NCBI GenBank assembly: GCA_037179385.1
Contig: CM074200.1
Span: forward strand, 30,073,884-30,137,883
Reading direction: 5' to 3'
DNA length: 64,000 nt
Source: Holothuria scabra
Taxonomy: Eukaryota > Echinodermata > Holothuroidea > Aspidochirotida > Holothuriidae
Shown here: in pieces, positions 28,101 through 40,100 of the stretch
Position numbering within the stretch: position 1 is the first letter of the stretch
Layout: the number at the start of each line of letters is the position of its first letter
Program-made: the position numbers and the translations under genes
The notes under the pieces: generated by a model
Told to the model about the DNA's origin: nothing
Seen by the model: only the letters and a program-made list of their open reading frames with translations
Databases searched by the model: none

Positions 28101-31100
28101 TTTATTTCATACAGGGAATGTTGTAGATATCGTAAAATATACAGCAATCCTTTTCCAACTATGTTCGAGATTTTTATGGGCGTATTAATTCGTCATGGAT
28201 GATGAGGGTACGACACTTTGAGAAATATCATCAATACTCTCAGGTTTTATTACGGTGGTATCGGACACAGGTTAAAAAAATACACATTAGTTGACTTTTA
28301 TACTAGTGAATAAGGCGACAAATTGATTATTTGATATATACTCCCTTTACCTAATCTGCTGACTTGGAGGGTCCAACCGTTTCCCCCTTTTGGCTTTACA
28401 TCCCCCTCCATGGTAGAAACGGATACTGGTAAATCCCTAGTGATTTTAGCTTCACTTTCATTTGGCCAATCAAAAATATGTCCAGCACTCATATCGAAAT
28501 TTTCTCCGAGACACCACTTCTTGGAGCACTTGGCAAATATTGTGACATGAGCTTAACCCCCCCACCGGTTCAGTCGCCGATTATGCTGTCTTCGGGGAAC
28601 TTATGAATATTTTACAAGAACTAATGGACTGCTAATTTCACTATCTGTAATTTTTTTTATTCAACATCTATTGCCCGTCGAATTTTGTGAGTTTTTTCGT
28701 CATTGGACAGAAGTTTATTACAAGAGGACATATTAATTTTCTGTAGCCTTCTTTTCACCCTTGTTCTCTGATTAGGTCTCCCGCTGCTAGTCGTTGGTGT
28801 GTCGGTTGCAATTCGATGGCGGAACTACGGCATAGGGAACGGGTAAGATGTGAATATATAAAAAAATAATTAGATTTCTCTTTTCCACAATGAAAATCAT
28901 TTTCATCCAATATAGGGTAATTCTCGATTGACTAAACAAATATACTAAACAAGCAAGAGGTTATCAATTAAAGTATACACTCCAGAAAAGTCCGGTTCAA
29001 ATTCGATTTGAACCCCGTTCAAATGGGGACTGAACTGAATTTTCTCGGTCAACTGGTTAAGTATTTTACGAAATTGCAAAGGTAAATTTTAAGAGAAGCA
29101 TTTGGAACCGAAAAAGACGAAGTCGATTTTTTTATTCCTTTTTTCCTTTTTTAGTGTTTTAGTCCTTTCTTTTTCCTTTCATTTTAAACCGGAAGTTTTA
29201 CAGGTGTCACAAACTTAAACTACAATCATTTGTGGACAAAACTGTTGGGACACTTTGCCATAATATTCATTAATCTCAGTTATATTTTGACATAAACCCC
29301 TTGTCCCCTCCCAATGTTGCGTGTAAAAGATTGGCTCTGTGCCGTAACAGCGTAACAGTGGTCAACATTTGAAAGAGAAGCGGGTGTCCCAACAAGTTTT
29401 GTCCAAGGTTGAAGTCTCGAATGCTGAAACACGTCTGCTGGAAACTTTTGTCAAGTGTAGGAAAATGTAGCTACAATTCTATATGACTTTATGAAATGTG
29501 GATTGTAGGTAGGCTGCGGCTCCATACCATGAACACCAAAATTTGAAAAATTAAAAGCTCCTGAAAAATGTTTTCTTTTCATGAACATTTCAAAATAATC
29601 TCTTTTAAGGTCGGTCAAAAGACAGCAACGCTTCCCATCGGAAATCCGATCCGATTTCTTTTTCAATTTTACCCGTTCATTAGTTTTTGTTCAGACTTTG
29701 GTTACGTTAAATTGGGAACTGATTGGATGACAATAAGTTGTTTTTCTGTCATCAAAATTCTTATATCGCTCAACTTTCGTTCCAAAATTTGATCAGTTTT
29801 TGTGGGAGTGTATGAGAACGTTCTCTGCGGATGCGACGTCACGAAATAAGTAGTTTACATTTCATTTTCTTAATTCCATTCAGAGAGGACAAGACTTTAA
29901 CTAAAACTCACAAAAATCGGACTGTTGTCGGATCCGATCTCTCTGCAGTGTTCCCGACACTTTCTTTAGGAAGAAAGGTGGAAGGTTAAATTAAGTTTTG
30001 AAATGTTAGAGGGGTATTTATTCTAAGCATTTTGGTGAAATTTGTATTGAAATCCGATGTGTGGTTCTCAAGATATAAGCAAGTAAAGGTGTCACATTTT
30101 CAACAAATAGTGACTTGAAGCAAGCACATATGACATCATATCCATTCTTAAATGGATAGTCTTTTGTTTTTCTTTAAACTTTTGCTTTGCCTATTTTCTC
30201 CTCAACAGTCGTATATTATCAAACTGTGACTGCATATTTTGTAATCTCCACGGGGAGGACCTATTTCTATTAACGTCAAGGTATACACAACAGTTTGAAA
30301 AAAAAAAACAAAAACAAAGGGGAACCAAGCATTCCTTGCCAATGTGAGGAAGTGGTACAAATCCTGCTGCCCTCAATTTCACTTTGGAAGACAATTCTAG
30401 TAACTTCATTTGCTGATATCTCGAGAAATACATGTCCGATTTGAATGGAAATTTCACCACGCTGTGTAGGTTAAGTTCTTCTTTCTAGGTTTAGTTCTTC
30501 TTTCACATGTGAAAATTAATTCTCTGTTTTCGCTTCCCCTCTGACAGTATACATCATCATCTTTCTATGGTATTTGGGGGATTAACCCGTTTTACTTGTC
30601 TTTCACAGATGTTGGCTTTCCATCGCAGATGGTCTAATCTGGGCATTTTTGGCCCCAGTAGCTTTTGTCATAGCGGTGAGTAGACAAACAAAAACATAGT
30701 ATCATTGTTTTGATACCTAACTAAAATGACCCCGGCACTAATTTTCAGGTACTTATTGTCAGACAAATGGCATTCGTTAATTGACGTAGAAACCAACATC
30801 ATGACGACATCATGAAATGCAACGTTAAATTATTGCATATAGAAGAAATAGCTGGACATTGTGAAAATCACTGGAAGTGATTTGAGTGACGAGTTCACCT
30901 CTTTCAGAAGAAGTTTCCCGTGTCTTATTGTTTATACCTTAAATTTTACCTGTCAATTTCTAACCATTATTATTTTTATTGCGTTGACCACCATGCATCC
31001 AGGTCACTCATGTGCAGCAATCATGGTCATGATCCCTTGAGGGGATATCATGCAAAGGTCCCGAAACTTTTGAGACATGTTGATCGAAAACTTTTTCTTT

Positions 31101-34100
31101 TTCTCACGTGGAAGTATATTCAAACTCAGGGCATTATAAGTTGAATTTATTTTGCAATTTGTGCCTTTTTATACAAACAATTTCATTAACTTTAACATCT
31201 TGCACACTCTTTGAATAAAAGCCTGGCATTAATAACACCACTGATAGTATTTTTATAATATCGCCCTCTAATTTTTTTTTATGCTGAGATTTCTTAAAAC
31301 GATTAGAAATTGTGTTGTAGAGTGTTTTTCCCTGACGTCACAAACCCAGCCCCTTTCTTCACAACCGACACAAACTATACTGTACGTTATATGTTAGCTG
31401 ACGAGGAGCTAACGACGTCTTTTCCCCGGTTTATTTCGTGAATCGATGTTCAAATATTATGTACAATCGAGCTTACGACGTAATGACTGTTGTCTTTTTG
31501 CCCTGAAGCGGGAGTGGCTAAGCGATTATGACTTCACGTTAAAAACACACTAAATGCTTATAAAGAAAATTGTTCCTATTGTTCAATCTCCGATTATGCG
31601 CATGCACCTCTAAATGATCTCGTTCATAATATTTTTATGAGTCGATCAAAAAACAGATCTTGTGAATAACGTAAAGTTAACGCACCAACGCGAATGACTC
31701 AAAAAAGTAACTGCACAATTGACTTGAAGGAGTGGGTAAAACCATTTCTTTATTGATCACATTTTCTTTCTTTTTTCTTCATCCAGGTAAATTTTATCAT
31801 TTTATTAATGGTCATAAGAGTGGTTTTCCGAGCTTCATCAGCAAGAGGGAAGGATGACAGTGAATACAAGCATCTTGTGTTAGTTCTGAGTTTGTTTAAT
31901 TTGTAAAATAATGTGATATTGATTGTAGTCACATGGCACCAAATTTAACGTTTTAGTATCCCTACCATAGGTTTTTACTACCATGACTGAGCCATGGTAG
32001 GGATAACCTCTACAGATCTGAGATAGGAACAACAGAGAATGCTTTGCCATCTTGTCACTAGATAAGTGACTCGAGTCACCAGTTTTCAAACTTTTAAATG
32101 ACTCGAGTCGAGTGTTTGACTCAAGTCCCTGTACTATTTCAATGAGGAAATTACCCCTGAATTCTATCGAGTTCCTATCATTTTGAGAGGAAGTGACTCG
32201 AGTCGTGACTTGCTACAACACTGGTTGTAAGAAGCGATTGCATAATTTAAATGTGGAACAGGGATCTTAAATAGGTCTTGTGGAGGTGGAAAGGCAGACC
32301 TTACCAATGTACAATTTTTTTTTACTTTAGTACCACCTGAAAGATGTTTTCATACAGCTACAAAGTTTTTTGGAAAAACATTTTTGGACTAAATTTGAAG
32401 AAATAAGAGGGAATAAATGGTGATGCTGGCTGGTCCTTCTTTCAGGCTTTAGTTTTGTGAAAATGTTTCAAAACTTTTGTAGTTGAACATTAGATTTATG
32501 TTTATACTAAAATCAATTTTAAAGTAATTATTTGACCTACGAGTCTGTTTTCCGACTTGAAACAAAATTATTGCAAGCAATGCTTTCACTTTTCCATCAT
32601 AGAGCTGCCTTAAAGGGTGCACTTTTCCTCCTACCTCTTCTCGGACTCACATGGGCGGTTGGATTTATGTCTGTCAACGAGGGAACGTTAGCGTTTCAGT
32701 ATCTTTTCGTCATCCTCAACTCACTTCAAGTAAGAAATGAAAATACTGAAATATGTCTTGCCTTGTTATCAGTGGTAGTTTATAGTGGCGGCGCCGCAAT
32801 GCCTAAAATTTGGGGCAAACTAAGGACAAATCTTAATGTTGGGGGAAAGAATTTTCTGGCGGCAAGAAAAACCAAGCCCAAAGCGTCCGTTTCGAGGGGG
32901 TGGGCGGTCCAGGGGAGAAACCCCCGGAAGGCCTGAGGTTTTAGCATATCTCTGAATGAAAAATTAAGTCTCTGTACAGGTATATTATTTATTTTGTTGC
33001 TTAAACTAACTCCTTACTGACCTAACTTGACGATGGGCGGGCAAAAGTGGGGAGGGTAAGGACCGACAAAATCTGGGGAAGGAGGAATCCCCACGATAGC
33101 GCCGCCACTTGTAGTTTAGTATCTACTGGATGGGGTTCCGGTTGTTCGGGGAGGGGGAACAGGGAGCAAACTCCTTGCAAATGGAAAACAGCAACTCGTC
33201 CCTCAAAGAAAGGCGAATTGTTGCCGGAACATCAAAATAGCTAAAAGTTTGGGTTTTGTATTAAAGAGAATTGCAAAATGAAAATTGATAAGTGTAAAAA
33301 TATTTTGGTATCTCAATCACAGATTAGAAACTTTGAACTTACAAATAAAATGGAAAGGTGATAACCTTATCATGACCAGCTTTTTCACCAGGTGGGGAAA
33401 AATTAACATGTCCCCTGGATTTAAAAATTTTCTCTGCGGGCCGTATTATTAGATTAAAGAACTATGAAGTACCCGTCTACGACCAGCGATCCAAACAATT
33501 CATCTGATTTTCATCTATGACTTTCAATCTTTTAGAACGTACGAGAAGGTTTTAATTTCCATCTCACCTTACCTCTACTTTTCGATTTTCTGAACTGAAA
33601 TCCGAACAGTTTCAAGTAGCATTCAGTATAACTTTTAAAACTCTTTGCGACTGTTTTATTATGACATTTTTAGCTTTAATCATCATTTTGAGAATATGTT
33701 TTCCAGTCATATCTAATCATTCCTTATGAAGGCTTCCGAAAAAATTAGTGTTTTTTCTGATAATGGTGGCTCGAGGTGGGAATCTTCCACCGCGAAGGTG
33801 AAAATAAAAGATCCGCTTGCTCCAACCATGCTTGCTTCACACCAAGAAAAAGATGGAATACCGTAATAAACATTGAGATTAGAAATTTGATTAGAACTTG
33901 TGAGTAGAATAATGTTTTTGCACAATATTTCATCATTGACTTCGCAACTTTCATAGAAGTTTACCAATAGAAATCATCTTTTAATGTACCAATTTTATGC
34001 GGACGTCGGTTCATTTATTTCCCACATGATGAAACAAAATGGCGACGTTCTGGACAACACAGTAGCAAATTAGTACCTAAAGGTAAAGAGCAGTCCCCAC

Positions 34101-37100
34101 ACCTTTTTTAAGCAACATCTAAACATCACCATTTTATCTTATTTCTCTTCAAAGTATCTTTCATCTTTTTTTGTCTTTGACTTCAGTATATTTCAGTATT
34201 GTATATATTCAGAGGTTAACAATGCAGTGCCAAGGTTTGAGAGAACAAATGCTGTCACATGACTCTCAACAGCCAATCACGAAACAGTTCGGTCTACTAT
34301 ACTTCTTCAAATTTGGGTAACTGCTCTTGCCCTATAAATCTACCATCATGAAGAGTAATATTCATATAAACAATGAATGAACATCTTATTTTTACAGGGT
34401 CTGTTCATATTCTTGTTCTACTGTGCAATGAATAAGGAGGTACGTTTCTTGCAATTTCACTATGCTGCTTTAAGATGAAATAGAAAAATTGAAATTCCAT
34501 TTCCAACTTATTGTGTTGTGGTAACAGTAGGGATCCAGAATTTGGGGAGGAAGGCAAATGGGCTCTAAGTTTTAATATTTAGTAAATGCATTATGTATTC
34601 CATTGGTCCTTTTGAACACATTACTCTGGAGAAAGGTTGATCTATTGAATGAGTAAGAAGTATGACGTCACGACTTCTTCAATTTTGAACACGACGGATT
34701 ATCATCACATTTTGAAACTAAGATGCTGAGAGAAGATTGCTCTATCATAAGCTAAAGAGCCACAGCTGGAAAAAATGTCGTGGCCAGCTCGACTTAACTA
34801 ATTGGTTGGAAACTGGGTCGTAAAGCTCCATCTAACATAACCTAACCTCTAACATTAGCACCTCTTAGCTTAATTGTTTTCATTGAAATGAAACCTGAAT
34901 CGTTTTTTGTGCAGTTTATTCAACAAATTTCTTGTTAAATCTTTTTATGTTAAATATAAACATATAGTTTACACAAACTGGTAAATGAACTCCTTTTACC
35001 CCAAGGTGAGAACGGCATTGTCCCGGAAGTTCAGTCAGGTGGCACTGGAGTCTGGAGGGTCAAAGTCACTCTCGCTGAGAGCCGTGGTAAGACTCTATTT
35101 AACTTACTTAGGTGTTAATTAGACATTAACGATTGCGTTTCGTGAACTTTATTCTCTTTGCAGTTTTCCGCAGTTATGAACTGGTCAGATATAAACTTAA
35201 AACTCTAAAGAGACTAGCCACTGTACGTTCTTTATATTGATGCTTTTCAAGTAAAGATCCTTTGAAAGGCATTGATGTAATTTCCCCATAACCATCATAG
35301 CACTTTCTTTAAAGGAGAATTTTAAGCAAAAATTAAATTTTCATATTTGAAAGAGGAACCAAATTTATACAGTGTGGCGAAAGTTCCATTCAAATCGGAC
35401 ATGTATTTCTCAAGATATCAGTAAATGAGGCCAGTAGATTTGTTTTCCAAAGTGAGTTTGAGGGCAGCAGAGATTATATCACTTCTTCACATTGACAAGG
35501 AATGTTTTGTTTGCCTTTGTTTTATCAGACTGTTGTGTTGACCTTGACGTGAATGGGCATAGAACCTCTCTGTGGTTATGATTGAAAGTTTGTAAAATTC
35601 CCATGCCTTTTATGCAATCATATTCTGATAATATTGGATTGTTGAAGAGAAAATTGGCTGCAAATTTTAAAGAAATTTATGTGCGGATATAATGTCATTT
35701 GTGCTTGCTTCAAGTTCACTTTTCTGTTGAAAATGTGAAATTTTTACGCCTTCATATCTTGAGAAACCACACATCGGATTTCAATTTAAATTTCAACAAA
35801 ATGCTTAGAATAAGTACCCCTTTAACATACCAAATCCGTTGGATCTTAAATCCTACTTTTAATAATCCATCATCACTCCACGAAAACATATTAATTGAGC
35901 GAAATGGTGTAGATTTTCGGCAGATGAAAATTTCCAGCTGCACTGCGAATTTATGGGTTTACATTTTTACATACAGTTGCAACTATAAATATAAATATAT
36001 AGGAAATGTGACTAGGTAAACTCAAGAGGCAAGATCCAAAACACGATAAAACACACAGGCCTACATATCTAAACAAAGGAATGGTCTTTTTAAACACATT
36101 TGACAGGCCTTTCAACTCTTTTTCTTTTTGTCCGTTTTTTTTAAGTGTGCATATGAGACATTGTGGGCTAAATATACGAGTTGATCGGTCGACTAAGTGT
36201 GACTTTGTATAACTAAAAGAGTGAAGGCATTGCTGTTTGCCCGGCTATTACAAGCTGATATGAAAGCGTGAACCCTAACATAACTCATGGGGGCGTAACA
36301 GCCTCTTTTTGGCGAGAATTTTACTCTGCTGCAATCATTTTTTTTTCGGCGTGGGGGAAAACAAACATGGGGTTTTAGCATACAAAGGCGAACTATATGG
36401 GCAATTTGATGTTTTTTTGACAAAACCATTTGGAAAGTGAAGATACTGAATTAATCATATTTTTCAAAGTTTATATTGATTTAATCTTTTAGGCAAAACT
36501 GAGGAGTTCTGGAAAATCTACATCACCCGTGTTCCGATTTACTGAGAGCAGTGGTGCTTCTGGGCTACCGTCTAAATCATCCTGTATCCATAGCGAGGAT
36601 GACGGCAAGAAAGAATCTATTAGTGCCAGCGGTGAGTTGTAGAATTATATATTTGACCACGTAGGAGTGGAAGCTTCAGGCAGGCTTACTATTGATTCAT
36701 GTTAAAAGAATAACCGGGAACCACATTTATTTTTGATATGTTAAAAAGGTACATATTCTAAGCATTTTGGTGAAATATCCATTCATTTTCAATGTTACGT
36801 TCTCAGGATATTAGCAATTGAAGTTGACACATTTTCAATGAAAAGTGGACTAATAGCAAGCAGGTGTGATGTCATGGATCACTTTGTTGACCGATGTTTT
36901 GGTTTTCTTTTATTTTTCTTCCTGTTAGTTTGACCTTGAATTTATTAGGGATGTTATCTTGCCCCTAAGGCACATGAAGTTCTTGAAAGCCCATTGCTTA
37001 GGATGCACAGATGATATTTATACATTTAAGTTTTGTCGCATAAAATTGGTGGTAAAAAATAAATAAATACAAACCATTGGCCGACAATGTGAAGCCATGA

Positions 37101-40100
37101 CATTGCGCCTGCTTGCTCCAAGTTCATTTTATGTAGAAAATTTGCACATTCAATAGCTATTATCTCGAGAACCGAACATGGGAAATAAAAAACTTTCACC
37201 AGAATGCTTAGAATATGTTCCTCTTTATCATATCAAAAATAAATTCGGATTTGGACTATTCTTTAAGTCATCACGTTACCTAGCGCGGGTATATCCGTGG
37301 TCACAGGGCAGAACTCGTGATCGCAGACCGGGTTGCCTGGCGCTGGGGGATCATTGTCACTGACCCGGTCACCCGCGTGAATAGTAAATTACGGTATGTT
37401 GTCACAGTTTCTTTCCTTGTGTTTTACGTCAATTGAGGTTTTAGTTGTGAATGATGTTCCATTCGGGTCTCTCTCTAGACACCAAACAATGCGGATATCT
37501 ACACCCGCTCCAAAGAAGTTACTAAATGCTACTCTATTTCAATTTAGACTTTCTTGACTAAGATCTCTTTGCAAATTAAAAACGGTACTAGTTACCAAAT
37601 CTTGGAACACTTTGGAACAACACTCCATTAACTTCGTTATTTCCACTATATGATTATGAACATCTACAGCTTTATTTCCAGATATAAATGATACTTAGAG
37701 GTATCCTTCCAAACCATTGGTTGGCACTGTCCCATATAGTTTTAAGCCGGATGCTAGGAACGGGATTCGACTGCCAGTCATTAGATCATGCTTGACATGT
37801 TCGCCGTCACCTTTCATGAACCCGACTAACTGATTTAAATATATTTTTTAACCAAGTGGGAAGAAAATTGGCGGGAACATGGGCCAACTTTGACCAGACA
37901 CTAACCCCCGGCTACTACGAACAATGACAGCTTAAGAAAAACCCTACAACAATTCCCTTTTGGGACAGTTACTATACCGGGGGCAATCCTCATCAAGACA
38001 TTCCCAAAATATCTGATCGAAAGTTTTCATTTAGTTGGGTATGATGGGAGAAACGGACAATCGTCGGTATGGGAAGCTGTCCTGGTGTGGTATGGGGTGT
38101 CCCGAAGAAGATTTATGTAGTAATAGAGATGGGCATCTGCTTCAGACGGTTAAACTAGTACCTTTGAAAATTGGACACTTTCTTCTTAACTTTGTTGTCA
38201 TTTTCTCAAAACAGGTATAAGTGTGCACCATACGGACCCAGACGATCAGCCAATTCTTAGGGTGAGTTCTTCTCTATTTCCTTTCATGAAGGATGCCAAA
38301 GAAAAAGTAACGAGAGATCAGTCATTCCTTACGCGGTATCACAAACTTGAATGTAGGCTACACATCCAAATTCTTCACAGGAAAGCCATCAAAACCTATT
38401 TTTTATTTTTTAAATCCATACCCATAAAAAGCTGGCCGGTGATGGGGTATATGAGTGATGTTTTTAACCGACTTACGACCGGAGAGAAAGGTCAAAGAAC
38501 AGAAACTCCCCTCTCCTTTAGAATGTTTTTAAATATTTATGGGCCTCGTTTAAAGGAAAATTTCTGTAAATATTCAAGTAAATGTTGAGAGAAAATACTT
38601 CAAAAGAGGGCGGGCCATATATAACCCCCAACTACATCTTTGATTGTGGGGTGAATCTCAAACTCCGTCTCTCCGCGTCCTCCACCCCTGTGTTGAGCCA
38701 CACCACACTAAAAGGGGAAATTTAGGCAAAATTTAATTTTCATATGTGAAAGAGAAATCAAATCTACACAAAGTGGTGGAAGTTCCTTTCAAACTGGACA
38801 TGTATTTCTCGAGATATCAGTGAATGAAGTCCTTAGATTTGTGTTCAAAAGTGAGTTTGAGGTCAGCAGAGCTAAGTTATATCACTTCCTCACATTGAAA
38901 GGTAATGTTTTGTTTCCCTTTGTTTTATCAGACTGTTGTGTTGACCTTGACCTTGATAGGAATAGGATCTCCCTGTGAGGATGCAAAATTTGTGAAGCTC
39001 TCATGCCACTTATGCAATTACATTTTAATAATATGTGATTGTTTAGAAGAAAATCAACTCAAAGTTTAAAGAAAACATGCACATGAATGTGAGGATATGA
39101 TGTCGTATGTGCTTGCTTCAAGTTCACTTTTTGTTGAAAATGTGAAAACTTTGCATGTTCATATTTTGAGAACCCCACATCGGAGTTCAATGCAAATTTT
39201 ACCAAAATGCTTAGAATAAGCACCCTGAAATGTACCAAATCCTGTTGTGACCTTAAACTCTTCTTTTAATTGTTACTGCCTGGTTTTGACGTCAATGAGA
39301 AATATTCACACAGTGCTTTTACGTGACGTCATGACTGGGTGCCCACGTCCATTGTATCTTTGGTAAAACACAGCAGTCAGCACACACGGTCGTCAGCTGC
39401 TTGTCAACTAGAAATACGTACTGCAATGGATTTTGCCATGTAAAAGGGGCGGGACTCATCACGTCAGTAAAAACACGCTCTATTGGCTGCACTCACTAAT
39501 AGGCCGGGCGATGGGCACTGTTTAACAAGAAATTTCCTTATTGGTTTACGATAACCCTAATCCCTTCCCCGAACAAAGAAAACAATCGATACAATACAAT
39601 GGCCACAGCCAATCAAGAAACACCTTGTTAAACAGTTAAACAGTGCGCATCTACCCGGGGCGACGGTTAATACCAACACTCATGAGAACTACGTATTCGG
39701 CATCTGCTATGAAAATAACCTATCTTGATAAGGTGGAACAATTTGAGAGAGAAAATGAAAAGAAACGAAAAAGAAAACACACATTAAAGAGAAACTTGAG
39801 TATAAGGCGTGGTCGGTACAAATGAATTTTTCTCTCCTGGCCCGGAGCACATGATTTAATTAGAAATTTATTGGAATAATTAAGTGTTGAAATAGCCATT
39901 CTAACATACTACTGTTAGAGTTTTATACCTCAATCATCTCAGGATTTTTTTTAAACTAAATCTTTGGTGCATGAGATAGTGTATCACCATTTAATGTATA
40001 AGGACACTGCAGGTGTCTTTCATTATTAAACACATTCTGAATATTTTTGAACCCTCAGAACATCGAACCAAGCAAAAGCCCTTTCAGTCCGGATTACAAT

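Noticed and set aside
28298..28492. Minus-strand 64-codon frame with a protein-like composition
   Set aside because: No motif recognised, no splice partners, and it lies in an intron of the opposite-strand receptor; possibly a decayed insertion.
37260..37375. GC-rich inverted segment CGCGGGT...ACCCGCG as an RNA gene
   Set aside because: Only a 7-bp terminal match and no recognisable RNA family; more likely a small insertion or repeat fragment.
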